A stretch of DNA of 64,000 bases from Micrococcus cohnii (GTDB lineage: Bacteria; Actinomycetota; Actinomycetes; Actinomycetales; Micrococcaceae), in the NCBI RefSeq assembly GCF_014205175.1, contig NZ_JACHNA010000001.1:620001-684000 (forward strand), written 5' to 3'. Below the pieces are notes generated by a model that was not told where the DNA came from, made no database searches, and worked only from the letters and a program-made list of their open reading frames with translations. Within the stretch, counting starts at the first letter, position 1; every line of letters starts with the position of its first letter. Positions 17,353 through 26,767 of this stretch are shown piece after piece. A program made the position numbers and the translations under genes.

Positions 17353-18850
17353 GATAGTCGCCGCAGCGGGGGGCGACCGGCCGGTCCGGGTGGTGCAGCA
17401 CGACCACGTCCCGCGCTCGCCATACGGTCTCGAACCCGAGCCGGTCGGCCCGGCGCAGGGCCTGCTCAGGGGTGAGCGGATCCCAGCCGCCCAGCTCCGA
17501 GACCTTCGTGTCGATGATCATCCACGTGGACAGCTCGTCGCCGATGTCCCCGTGCAGCCCGACGTAGGTGCGCTCGGTCAGGTGCGGCACCGCGTTGTCG
17601 GCGGCCTCGACGCACACGCCGTCGGGGATGAGCGACACCGCGTGGTTCAGATCGTCGCCGTGCTGCGTGCGAACCAGGTCGCCGGTCGCGCTGCGATGGA
17701 ACGGGAACACCTGCGGGAACAGGGCCGTGCCGATCAGCCCGGTCGCCAGCAAGGCTCCGCTGACCGCGGTGAGGAGTGCGGGGCGGTGGCGTGTCCCGAG
17801 CCAGCCGCCGAGCCTGACGGCGCCCTCGAGGGCAGCCATTAGCAGGATCGGCGCGAGGATCGCGTCGTACTGGTAGACCGGAGCCCAAACGTTCAGTCGG
17901 TCGTTGAACAGGCGGGAGACCAGGATCGGCATCGCCATCAGCGTCAGGGGGCTCAACAGCGGCAGCAGCAGCAGCGGCACGAAGTGCAGCAGCCACAGCC
18001 CGATCTTGAGCGGGTGGTCGACGAGCACCGCCACGGCGGCCCAGGGCTGCGTCAGGATGAACACCAGCGAGCTGGGCAGATCAGGGCCCAGCGCGGTGAA
18101 CTGCCAGTAGCCGAAGTCGCCCGTGGGTGAGAAGTGAGGGATCGCGACGGAGGTGGCGAACCAGTAGCCGAGCAGGCCCGCGGCGAACGTCACGAGGGCC
18201 GGCCACAGGTGCCGACGGATCGCCAGGACGAGGGCGACGGCCACGAGCGTGACGCCCATGTCCTCGCGCACGGACAGCAGGCTGACGGCCAGTGCCGTCG
18301 CGGTCCAGGGACGGCAGCCGTCGATCGCCCACACCAGCCATGCCATGATCGGCACGCCCAGGGTGATCTCATGGAAGTCCCAGTTGACCATGGCCTGATA
18401 TGGCCAGGACAGCAGCAGTCCCGCCACCGCGAGCAGCGAGACGAGGTGGCCGCAGCGGCGTCGGGCGAAGAGGTAGACGGGCACGGCGGAGCAGCCGAGG
18501 GCGAGGGCCATGATGATCCCGAGCATGCGCGGGTCGTCCCAGAGCCAATAGAACGGGGCCAACAGCGCCAGGATCGGATGGAAGTGGTCGCCCAGCAGAT
18601 GGAAGTCGACGCCCTTGACCGGGACCATCGGCGGCTTGAGCATCGCGTACTGACGCACGGCCTGGTCGAAGATGCCCAGGTCGTACCCCTTCGCCTCGTA
18701 GGCGTGGAAGCGCAGGAACGAGTGCGTGATGTATGCGGCGACGAACGCACCGATCAGTCCGGCGAGCACGGCCCACTGACCGCGCTCGACGCGCACCGCG
18801 GCGGGCGCCGAACGCCGTTCTGGCAGGACGGAGCGAAGACGGGTGAGCAT
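17342..18850 (-). CDS. DUF2079 polytopic membrane protein
   Basis: A 502-residue membrane protein of the DUF2079 family, predicted GT-C-like glycosyltransferases of unknown specificity. Early landmarks are YDLGIFDQAVRQYA, with an Asp-rich extracytoplasmic loop after the first helix, and LLGDHFHPILALLAPFYWLW, which carries the conserved HFHP. A large soluble C-terminal domain follows the last helices (from about residue 400). It is convergent with, and overlaps by 11 bp, the GT87 gene. Location beside three mannosyltransferases suggests involvement in surface glycan or lipid-linked sugar transfer, but no reaction is established. Confidence 0.75.
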   Translation of the reverse strand: MLTRLRSVLPERRSAPAAVRVERGQWAVLAGLIGAFVAAYITHSFLRFHAYEAKGYDLGIFDQAVRQYAMLKPPMVPVKGVDFHLLGDHFHPILALLAPFYWLWDDPRMLGIIMALALGCSAVPVYLFARRRCGHLVSLLAVAGLLLSWPYQAMVNWDFHEITLGVPIMAWLVWAIDGCRPWTATALAVSLLSVREDMGVTLVAVALVLAIRRHLWPALVTFAAGLLGYWFATSVAIPHFSPTGDFGYWQFTALGPDLPSSLVFILTQPWAAVAVLVDHPLKIGLWLLHFVPLLLLPLLSPLTLMAMPILVSRLFNDRLNVWAPVYQYDAILAPILLMAALEGAVRLGGWLGTRHRPALLTAVSGALLATGLIGTALFPQVFPFHRSATGDLVRTQHGDDLNHAVSLIPDGVCVEAADNAVPHLTERTYVGLHGDIGDELSTWMIIDTKVSELGGWDPLTPEQALRRADRLGFETVWRARDVVVLHHPDRPVAPRCGDYLSR

Positions 18851-18949
18851 GCTTCTTCCTCCAGCGGTGGGGCTCGGTGTGGCCGTCGTCGTTCCGAGGG
18901 CCGGGCCACGGACGCCGCGCCGCCGCCCGGGCCGGGCGGGGATCGGTTG

Positions 18950-19023
18950 TGCCCCAGGAGGGATTCGAACCCCCGACCGGCGGATTAGAAGGCCGCTGCT
19001 CTGTCCAGCTGAGCTACTGGGGC
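18950..19023 (-). tRNA. tRNA-Arg (TCT anticodon)
   Basis: Minus-strand cloverleaf with acceptor GCCCCAG/CTGGGGC, D-arm GCTCAGCTGGACAGAGC, anticodon loop CTTCTAA (TCT, reading AGA/AGG), and T-arm GGGGTTCGAATCCC. CCA is not encoded. A TAGACT hexamer at 19036-19041 is a plausible -10 element. Confidence 0.95.
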
Positions 19024-19325
19024 TGGGCGCCGGTCAGTCTATCGTCCGCGCGCGGCCGCGCCGCACGGCTCCCCGGCCGCGCGTCGGGGGTGGCAGCCGC
19101 GCCGTGACCCCAGTCGGAGGCGGTGTCCGCGGTGCTCCTGCACAGGGGACCGGCTGCCGGTGGGAGTCCACTGCGCTCATGTGCGCGCGGTAGGACGTCA
19201 GGTGAAAGCGATGCACTGGTCTCGGTGGCCGCGTCCGAGGCCTCGGCGTCGGGCGTGGCGGCCGCGACAGACACAGCGACCCGCGGGGCGCGACCCGCGG
19301 CGAACCGGAAGGACGAGGAGCAACC
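19024..19325. other. Intergenic region between tRNA-Arg and ssb
   Basis: About 300 bases hold the tRNA-Arg promoter (TAGACT at 19036-19041, minus strand) and the Shine-Dalgarno of ssb (GGAAGGACGAGGAG, ending just before 19326). Short frames through it lack ribosome binding sites and motifs. I see no other gene or repeat. Confidence 0.5.
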
Positions 19326-19895
19326 ATGCAGGACACGATCACGCTGCGGGGCCGCGTGGCCACCGATCTGAGCAGCCGCAAGACGGCCAACGGCACCACG
19401 GTGGTGGGCTTTCGCCTGGCCTGCACCGAGCGGCGCTATGACAGGGCGACGGGCCAGTGGTCTGACGCGCACACCAACTGGTACTCGGTGTCGGCGTTCG
19501 GTCGGCTGGGTTCGCATGCGTCGCAGTCGTTGGCGAAGGGCAACCCGGTGCTGGTGACCGGTCGCCTGCGGATTCGGGACTGGGCGACCGACGAACGTTC
19601 CGGCACGAGCGTCGACGTCGTGGCGGACTCCCTGGGCCACGACCTGAACCACGGCGTCGCCTCGTACATCAAGGCCCCGCGCGGCGGGCATCAGGAGTGG
19701 GGTGAGCGTGTGGAGACGGGGCAGCTGCGGCGCCTGGTGGACGGTGAGGAACCGTGCTCCGAGGCTGAGGCTGAGGCTGAGGCCGAGGCCGGGGCGGACG
19801 CCGACGTGCACCACGAGGTGACGGAGACGGCGGAGGCGGACGCCGAATCCGAGGTCCGCGTCGAGGACCGGGAGGCCGAGCCGGTGCCCGCGTGA
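19326..19895 (+). CDS. ssb: Single-stranded DNA-binding protein paralogue
   Basis: A 189-residue SSB. Residues 1-110 form one OB fold: ITLRGRVATDLSSRKTANGT, VVGFRLACTERRYDRATGQW, NTWYSVSAF-like NWYSVSAFGRLG, and GNPVLVTGRLRIRDW. The C-terminal half is an acidic Ala/Glu tail including five near-perfect GAGGCY hexamers at 19761-19790 (EAEAEAEAEA). It ends in EPVPA, not in the DDDIPF-type tip that recruits partner proteins in housekeeping SSBs, so this is probably a second SSB with a specialised role such as competence or repair. GGAAGGACGAGGAG precedes the ATG. Confidence 0.9.
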   Translation: MQDTITLRGRVATDLSSRKTANGTTVVGFRLACTERRYDRATGQWSDAHTNWYSVSAFGRLGSHASQSLAKGNPVLVTGRLRIRDWATDERSGTSVDVVADSLGHDLNHGVASYIKAPRGGHQEWGERVETGQLRRLVDGEEPCSEAEAEAEAEAGADADVHHEVTETAEADAESEVRVEDREAEPVPA

Positions 19896-19959
19896 GCGTG
19901 TGAGAAGCCGGACACGTCCACCGTGGCCGTCGGAGGCATCGAATCCGGCGGCCACGGGT

Positions 19960-19965
19960 TAGCCT
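19960..19965 (+). promoter_or_regulatory. Leaderless-type -10 element for ettA
   Basis: TAGCCT lies seven bases before the ATG of ettA, and no Shine-Dalgarno is present. Confidence 0.5.
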
Positions 19966-19972
19966 GGCTCAC

Positions 19973-21655
<1,683 letters not shown>

Positions 21656-21670
21656 GTCGGCTCCGTCTCA

Positions 21671-21704
21671 GGGATCCCGCGGCGCAGCGGCGTCGCGGGA
21701 TCCC
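21671..21704. terminator. Terminator between ettA and tesB
   Basis: An 11-bp stem GGGATCCCGCG with its complement and a 12-base loop lies between the convergent ends of ettA and tesB. Confidence 0.75.
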
Positions 21705-21735
21705 AGCCAGGCCCGGCCTCTGACCGGGGGCCGAG

Positions 21736-22806
21736 TCATCGCCGACGCGACCGCCGCCACGTGCGGCGCCGCATGATCTTCAGAGCCGTGTTGAGCGCGG
21801 CTCCCTGCACGCGAGAGGTGGCCCCCTGCATGCCGGTGGGCAGGCGCAGCATGCCCTCCTGGGCGACGGTCGCCACGAGGCGGCCATCGCGTGTGAACAC
21901 GTGTCCCTGGCCCAGCCCGCGCGCGTTCTGGGCCGACGGTGAGGTCTGCATGTACAGCAGCCAGTCGTCGACGCGGGTGTCCCGGTGGAACCACATGGCG
22001 TGGTCGAGCGAGGCCACGGACATGCCCGGCTGCGACCACGCGACGCCGTGCTGGCGCAGCACTGGCTCAAGCAGCGTGTAGTCGGACGCATAGGTCAAGG
22101 CCGCTCGGTGCATGTGCACGTCGTCGCTCAACCGGGAGAAGGTCTTCATCCACACCATGTTCGTCGGCCGCTGGTCGGCGGCGGCGTCGACGTAGAGGGC
22201 CGGGTCCACGTGCCGCACGTCGAAGGGACGCGACCACGCCACTTCCTGGAGGACCGGATGCCGGTATCCGCCGACGAGGTCCGCCGTCGTGGGGAGGGAC
22301 TCGGGGTCCGGCAGGCCCTCGGGCATCGTGATCTGGTGGTCCAGGCCCTCCGCGGGCTGCTGGAATGAGCAGGTCAACGCCATGATGGCCTTCTCGTTCT
22401 GCGAGGCCAGCACGCGCCGTGCTGAGAACGAGCGGCCGTCGCGCAGTGTCTCCACGGTGAACGTGATCGGCACCAGGGCGTCGCCTGGCCGAATGAAGTA
22501 TCCGTGCAACGAGTGGACGGGGCGACCCTCGGGGGTGGTGCGTCCGGCGGCCGCAAGGCACTGGGCGAGCACCTGTCCGCCGAACACGCGGCCCCCGGTC
22601 TGCGGGGGCGTCGTGCCCACGAATCGCGGTTCGCCGGTCTGCGGATGTGGGGCGTCGGCCTCAAGGGAGAGGATTCCGCGCAGCAGGTCCGTCGGGTCCT
22701 CGGGCGCTGAGGCAGGACGCCCGCCGGTCGCTGCGGGGGAGTGACGTTCGATCAGGGGGTCCTCGCTGGAGCCGACGGGATCGATGCGAGAAGAGGGGGA
22801 AGACAT
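21736..22806 (-). CDS. tesB: Acyl-CoA thioesterase II
   Basis: A 356-residue double-hotdog thioesterase that hydrolyses medium- and long-chain acyl-CoA. The first hotdog shows GGRVFGGQVLAQCLAAAGRT and HSLHGYFIRPGD; the second has SLDHAMWFHRD with the catalytic Asp, WLLYMQTSPSAQNARGLGQG and RDGRLVATVAQEGMLR, all TesB hallmarks. The ATG at 22806 is preceded by a GAGGT sequence, and the first 35 residues are a low-complexity extension. A basic tail (MRRRTWRRSRRR) ends the protein. It is divergent from an uncharacterised gene. Confidence 0.93.
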   Translation of the reverse strand: MSSPSSRIDPVGSSEDPLIERHSPAATGGRPASAPEDPTDLLRGILSLEADAPHPQTGEPRFVGTTPPQTGGRVFGGQVLAQCLAAAGRTTPEGRPVHSLHGYFIRPGDALVPITFTVETLRDGRSFSARRVLASQNEKAIMALTCSFQQPAEGLDHQITMPEGLPDPESLPTTADLVGGYRHPVLQEVAWSRPFDVRHVDPALYVDAAADQRPTNMVWMKTFSRLSDDVHMHRAALTYASDYTLLEPVLRQHGVAWSQPGMSVASLDHAMWFHRDTRVDDWLLYMQTSPSAQNARGLGQGHVFTRDGRLVATVAQEGMLRLPTGMQGATSRVQGAALNTALKIMRRRTWRRSRRR

Positions 22807-22878
22807 GGGACCTCGGGTGTCATCGACGATGGGAGCGGCCGCCGGGCGACGGCCGGCGTGCTGTCGGTCCGGCCCTGC

Positions 22879-22884
22879 GACAAT
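22879..22884 (+). promoter_or_regulatory. Leaderless-type -10 element for the gene at 22891
   Basis: GACAAT lies six bases before the ATG at 22891, in the 84-bp region divergent from tesB. Confidence 0.4.
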
Positions 22885-22890
22885 GGTGTT

Positions 22891-23619
22891 ATGACTACCT
22901 TGCCGCACAACGCCACCCGGGACCAGCCTGCCGCGAAGCTGCGGTTGACGACGCCGCAGGCGGTGGGGGACCTGGAGCAGTTCGCGACGCGCGCGCGCCG
23001 CGCCAATGACGCGGGCATGCGCCTGCAGGTGACGCCGTCCATGGGCTCGGACCGTTCGCCGGTGCTGGCCCAGTGGGTGTGTGTGCTGCGCCCACGAGGA
23101 CTGGGTGACGATGTGCCGACGGTGCTGGGACTGCGGACGGTGCCGTTGCGTTCGGCCGACGGTGTGTCCGGTCTCGACGCGGTCGTGCCCCTGGGGTCGG
23201 TCCTCGAGCGTACGGCTCGGATGCGGACCATGACGGGAGAGGACGCCCTGGATCTGGCCGTGCCGCCGAGCCGGCTGAACGAGCCGTGGACGGCCCTGAC
23301 ACCGCCGCGTGCGCAGTGGACTCCCGTCGCGGAGGTCTCGCACGAAGAGCTCATCACCGTCGCCAAGGATGGCCTCCAGGCGATGCGCGACACGCTTCCC
23401 TCAGACCCCGGTGAAGCGGTCGTGCAGCGCGTCCGTGCCGCGGTGTGGGGTCAGATGCTGGGCGAGCCGGCGGTGCTGCCCGCGGGTGCGGCCTTCGCGG
23501 CCTTTGCGCTGGGGTTCCTGCCTCCCTCCGGCCGGGCGCGCGTGCTGCAGAACGGGCCGTGGACGCGCCTGGACACGACCGGCGGGTTCGTCCTGCACCG
23601 GCCTGCCGTGAGCCTGTGA
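22891..23619 (+). CDS. Uncharacterised actinobacterial protein
   Basis: A 242-residue soluble protein I do not recognise. It has no signal peptide or membrane helix. It begins with a polar N-terminus, then LTTPQAVGDLEQFATRARRANDAGMRLQV, a beta-rich middle (LAQWVCVLRPRGLGDDVPTVLGLRTVPL), a helical segment around AAVWGQMLGEP, and ends DTTGGFVLHRPAVSL. Codon bias is normal for the window and the ATG has an appropriately spaced -10-like hexamer, so the gene is likely real. It is divergent from tesB and converges on the OsmC-globin gene with ten bases between stops. Confidence 0.7.
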   Translation: MTTLPHNATRDQPAAKLRLTTPQAVGDLEQFATRARRANDAGMRLQVTPSMGSDRSPVLAQWVCVLRPRGLGDDVPTVLGLRTVPLRSADGVSGLDAVVPLGSVLERTARMRTMTGEDALDLAVPPSRLNEPWTALTPPRAQWTPVAEVSHEELITVAKDGLQAMRDTLPSDPGEAVVQRVRAAVWGQMLGEPAVLPAGAAFAAFALGFLPPSGRARVLQNGPWTRLDTTGGFVLHRPAVSL

Positions 23620-23629
23620 ACCGTTCCGC

Positions 23630-24652
23630 TCAGGCGGAGTTCACAAGCGAATGCGCGGCCCGCTCGAGGTAGTCCCAGAGTTCGGCCTCGTGCATCGGGG
23701 AGAGTTCCACCGCGTCCAGCGCGGCGCGCATGTGCCGCAGCCAGGCGTCGCGGGCGGCGGCGTCGATCGTGAAGGGCATGTGGCGCATGCGCAGGCGGGG
23801 GTGGCCGCGTTCGGCCGAATAGGTTTTCGGCCCACCCCAGTACTGTTCGAGGAACATGCGCAGACGTCGTTCTGCTCCGGCGAAGTCCTCTTGGGGGTAC
23901 ATCGGAGCCAGCAGCGGGTCCTCGCGCACGCCGCGGTAGAACTCATGCACGAGCTTCTCGAACGTCTCCCGGCCTCCGACAGCCTCGTAGAAGCTGCCGG
24001 GGACGCCCTCGGTCTGTTCATCAGGCGCTGTCGAGGCGGTGGTCGGCTGGGGGGAGTGCGCCGTGGTGACCGGCTCGACCTCGCTCGGGCGCTCGGTCAG
24101 ACCTGTCACCTGTGTGGGGCGATTCGCCACGCGTGGCGGCAACAGGGTGAGCGGTGCACCCAGGCGCGATGTGACGGTCGGCGGTGTGGCGGGTGCGGTG
24201 GGCTGCGGCTCGATCTCGACGTCGAAGGCGAGCGAGTTCGCGATGAAACAGCGGGAGTGCGCGAGAGCGTGCAGTTCGTCCGCCTCTGCGCGTCGGTCAT
24301 CGTCGTCGAGGGCGACAGTGGGACGCAGCGTCGCGCCGGTGAGGCGGCCCGCGCCCTCGGCGTCGACGGTGAGGTGTCCCTCGACGCCGCACGTCATGGC
24401 GGTGACGATGAGCCCTGCCTGGGTCGCCGCGTGCAGATAGGCCAGGACGTGGCACTGGGCGAGCGAGGCCAGCAGTAGCTGCTCGGGGTTCCACTTGGAG
24501 TCGTCGCCGTGGAAGGCACGAGCGGCGGAGCCGCGGAGCTGTCCGGCGTCTTCGCTCTGGACGACCACGTCCCGGGAGTAGTCCCGGTATCCGCTGGTGC
24601 CGGAACCGGTGTTGCCGGTCCATTCCGTCTGGAGCGTGAACGTGTGATGCAT
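23630..24652 (-). CDS. OsmC-family domain fused to a group II truncated haemoglobin
   Basis: One uninterrupted 340-residue frame encodes two domains. Residues 1-152 are an OsmC/YhfA-type hydroperoxide-related domain ([46 protein letters not shown]). A Pro/Thr-rich linker runs from about 153 to 218. Residues 219-340 are a GlbO-type truncated haemoglobin: Tyr B10 in [17 protein letters not shown], the proximal His F8 at about 291 in RLRMRHMPF, and Trp G8 in RDAWLRHM. No stop or ribosome binding site separates them; a GTG in the linker (TQVTGL) has no Shine-Dalgarno. ATG 24652 has TAGGCT seven bases upstream. A joint role in peroxide, oxygen or NO chemistry is an inference. Confidence 0.88.
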   Translation of the reverse strand: MHHTFTLQTEWTGNTGSGTSGYRDYSRDVVVQSEDAGQLRGSAARAFHGDDSKWNPEQLLLASLAQCHVLAYLHAATQAGLIVTAMTCGVEGHLTVDAEGAGRLTGATLRPTVALDDDDRRAEADELHALAHSRCFIANSLAFDVEIEPQPTAPATPPTVTSRLGAPLTLLPPRVANRPTQVTGLTERPSEVEPVTTAHSPQPTTASTAPDEQTEGVPGSFYEAVGGRETFEKLVHEFYRGVREDPLLAPMYPQEDFAGAERRLRMFLEQYWGGPKTYSAERGHPRLRMRHMPFTIDAAARDAWLRHMRAALDAVELSPMHEAELWDYLERAAHSLVNSA

Positions 24653-24659
24653 GGATGTC

Positions 24660-24665
24660 AGCCTA
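24660..24665 (-). promoter_or_regulatory. Leaderless-type -10 element for the osmC-globin gene
   Basis: TAGGCT on the minus strand lies seven bases before ATG 24652. Confidence 0.5.
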
Positions 24666-24773
24666 TCGGGGCAGGTCGGTCGTCGGCCCGGAGCATGTCC
24701 CAGAAGACGAGCCGAGTCGGCCGGCACCGGCCATGCGATGTGGATGTGCTCCACAAGTGGCACCCATCACGTT

Positions 24774-24779
24774 TATAGT
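24774..24779 (+). promoter_or_regulatory. Candidate -10 element of the lipoprotein-PKD operon
   Basis: TATAGT is an unusually AT-rich hexamer in the region divergent from the osmC-globin gene, about 112 bases before the lipoprotein start. The -35 is unclear. Confidence 0.4.
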
Positions 24780-24891
24780 GGTCGCGGCTCACTCGGGCTG
24801 CGGATGACGCGGCGGAGGCGGCATCGGGGTCGCCACGAAACGAGTGCGCCGTACACAACCGTGTCATCAGGCAGATGGAGGAGGGGGCGTG

Positions 24892-25641
24892 ATGCCTCAG
24901 TCAGGTGTGCAGGTTCGGATGGTCGCGCGGTGTGACCGCGGTGTCGTTGGCAGAGTGAAGGGCGGTGTCGCCGCCGCCGGACTGCTGGGAATGACAGTCG
25001 TGCTCGCCGGATGTGGGGCTGGGGGCGATGAGCAGCCGGCTCGTGCCGACTCGTCGGGGGCGTCGGCGACACAGACTGCCGAGGCGAAGTCAGTCGGGGG
25101 CAGCTCGGAAGATGAATCGTCCACGCCGCCCTCGAGCGAGACGTCGAGTGACGATGGCGGCGACTATCAGCCCGCGACGAAGGATGGGCCGGCAAAGAAT
25201 GTCCCCAAGCCCACGATGCCGGACGAGATGAAGAAGAACACGCCAGAAGGCGCTGAGGCCGCCGTCCAGTATTGGTGGGACACAGTGTATTACCTGGATG
25301 AAACGGGAAATTCGGACTTGATGCTAGATGCATCGCACGAAGATTGCTCCTACTGTAATAGATACGCAACGGTGATGGAGGAATGGTACTCCTCCGAAAA
25401 AGGGTGGCGAGAAGGATCGCGTGTAACTGTCGGTGATTCGTTTACATCGGAGTTTGAAGGTGGAACTCAGGTGGGTTCGAAGATTTACATTTCGGAAGCA
25501 AATGCGTGGGATGCTGAAGGTAAGCCACGTAATGATATGAGTGACGTAGCCTATAGCGATGAAAGCTGGTCATTCGGACTCGTTTTTGACTCCGAGGATC
25601 ACCACTGGAAGATGTGGGTTGTCAATCGGGAGCAGCCCTGA
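24892..25641 (+). CDS. DUF6318-like lipoprotein
   Basis: A 249-residue predicted lipoprotein. A basic N-terminal segment precedes the hydrophobic stretch AAAGLLGMTVVLAGCGAG with lipobox LAGC. A Ser/Glu/Asp-rich spacer of about 60 residues is followed by a folded domain (from about 105) with TPEGAEAAVQYWWDTVYYLDETGN and ASHEDCSYCNRYATVMEEWY, the pattern I associate with DUF6318. The CSYC pair could form a disulfide outside the cell. The ATG follows GGAGGAGGGGG; GTG 24889 is an alternative. The 3' half is distinctly AT-richer than the surroundings. The stop overlaps the next ATG (TGATG), so the two genes are coupled. Confidence 0.75.
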   Translation: MPQSGVQVRMVARCDRGVVGRVKGGVAAAGLLGMTVVLAGCGAGGDEQPARADSSGASATQTAEAKSVGGSSEDESSTPPSSETSSDDGGDYQPATKDGPAKNVPKPTMPDEMKKNTPEGAEAAVQYWWDTVYYLDETGNSDLMLDASHEDCSYCNRYATVMEEWYSSEKGWREGSRVTVGDSFTSEFEGGTQVGSKIYISEANAWDAEGKPRNDMSDVAYSDESWSFGLVFDSEDHHWKMWVVNREQP

Positions 25642-26642
25642 TGGCACGGAGCCGATGGCGGCGCTTCGTCGGTTTTATGGCCCTCGTATCCACATTCGCT
25701 TGTGCGTATCCAGTGGGAGCGGCTGCTGTTTCGCGGGCCATGAATGAATGCGTGGATTCTGGTGAGTCTAAAGATAAGGGATTTAAGGTAATTTATGAGT
25801 GTGATGATTCTCCAGGCATGATGCCGACGCCACGCGTTCCCGAGGGCGGTGGGCGAGATGAGCGGGAGGCACATCGAGCACCAAGCCCCCTGCCTGATAC
25901 GGAGACCATACTTGTTCATGCGTGTGACGAGCGTGGACTGAAGGAGGGGGTCACGGTCGCGCAATGCATGGAGCAAGCTGAGGGATTTTGCTCGACAGGT
26001 TTGACTTGGATGAAGTACCTGACGATTAACCGGCGGGGGTCGAAGGTTACATATCGATCGTCTATGGCTGAATGCGTTGACGCAGACCGTGAAAGAGTCG
26101 GATCTGACGACAGCGACCGCGAGCCGAACGTCACGATCGACGAGATCCGGAGTCTCCTTGTCGATGCGCCGGAGATCAAGCACAACGAGGACGGCCTTAG
26201 TCTGCGCAACGCACACATCAATTTCTACACTGACGCTGAGACGGTCACGATCGATCATGAGATCGACGGCGTCGATTTGACCATTCGGGCCGAACCGCAG
26301 TCCTACACCTGGGACTACGGTGACGGTTCTGCCCCGCGGACCACGACGATGCCCGGGGAACAGGCCACCGAATTCGACGTCGAGACCGCGACCTCACACG
26401 TGTACGAGCAGACCGGCACCTACGACGTTCAGCTGACCACCACGTATGCGGGGTCGTACTCGCTCGACGGCGGACGTACCTGGACATCCGTGCCCGGCGA
26501 TATCGACCTCGAATCCGACCCGGTCGAGGCCGACATCTGGCGCGTCGAGACTCGTAACGTCTCCGACGACTGCGCGACGAATCCCCGTAGTTGGGGCTGT
26601 GGAAGCGTCTACCAGAACGAGGAGAGCGCGTCGGGGCGATGA
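25641..26642 (+). CDS. Exported PKD-domain protein
   Basis: A 333-residue secreted protein. The N-terminus (RSRWRRFVGFMALVSTFACA) is a signal peptide, probably cleaved near AAA at about residue 30. Cys-containing N-terminal segments (MNECVDSG, VIYECDDS, VHACDERG, CMEQAEGFCSTG) suggest disulfides. A PKD/immunoglobulin-like domain occupies about residues 205-300: SYTWDYGDGSAPRT and ATSHVYEQTGTYDVQLTTTY. It is coupled to the upstream lipoprotein by a TGATG overlap, so the two may form a surface complex. The first half is low in GC (roughly 50% by eye), while the PKD half returns to window-like composition, suggesting a mosaic gene. Function is unknown. Confidence 0.8.
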   Translation: MARSRWRRFVGFMALVSTFACAYPVGAAAVSRAMNECVDSGESKDKGFKVIYECDDSPGMMPTPRVPEGGGRDEREAHRAPSPLPDTETILVHACDERGLKEGVTVAQCMEQAEGFCSTGLTWMKYLTINRRGSKVTYRSSMAECVDADRERVGSDDSDREPNVTIDEIRSLLVDAPEIKHNEDGLSLRNAHINFYTDAETVTIDHEIDGVDLTIRAEPQSYTWDYGDGSAPRTTTMPGEQATEFDVETATSHVYEQTGTYDVQLTTTYAGSYSLDGGRTWTSVPGDIDLESDPVEADIWRVETRNVSDDCATNPRSWGCGSVYQNEESASGR

Positions 26643-26718
26643 CCGAGGCCCGGCCACGCGCCGACGTCGGCGCCGCCTGGGGCGCTGACACAAGCCGCCG
26701 GCATCACCATCGCCCCAT

Positions 26719-26756
26719 GGCGCTGGGACCTCGCGCGTAGCGAGAGCCCCGGCGCC
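26719..26756. terminator. Bidirectional hairpin between the PKD gene and pepN
   Basis: A stem of GGCGC, GGG and CTCGC blocks with complements around the loop GCGTA, including small internal mismatches, lies between two convergent stops. Confidence 0.55.
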
Positions 26757-26767
26757 GTGCGGCTCCG

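Noticed and set aside
19761-19790. GAGGCY hexamer run as a possible regulatory repeat
   Set aside because: It is in frame within ssb and simply encodes the Glu-Ala tail.
24844-24891. Earlier in-frame start for the lipoprotein gene
   Set aside because: The ATG at 24892 has GGAGGAGGGGG at correct spacing; the upstream extension adds no signal-peptide feature.
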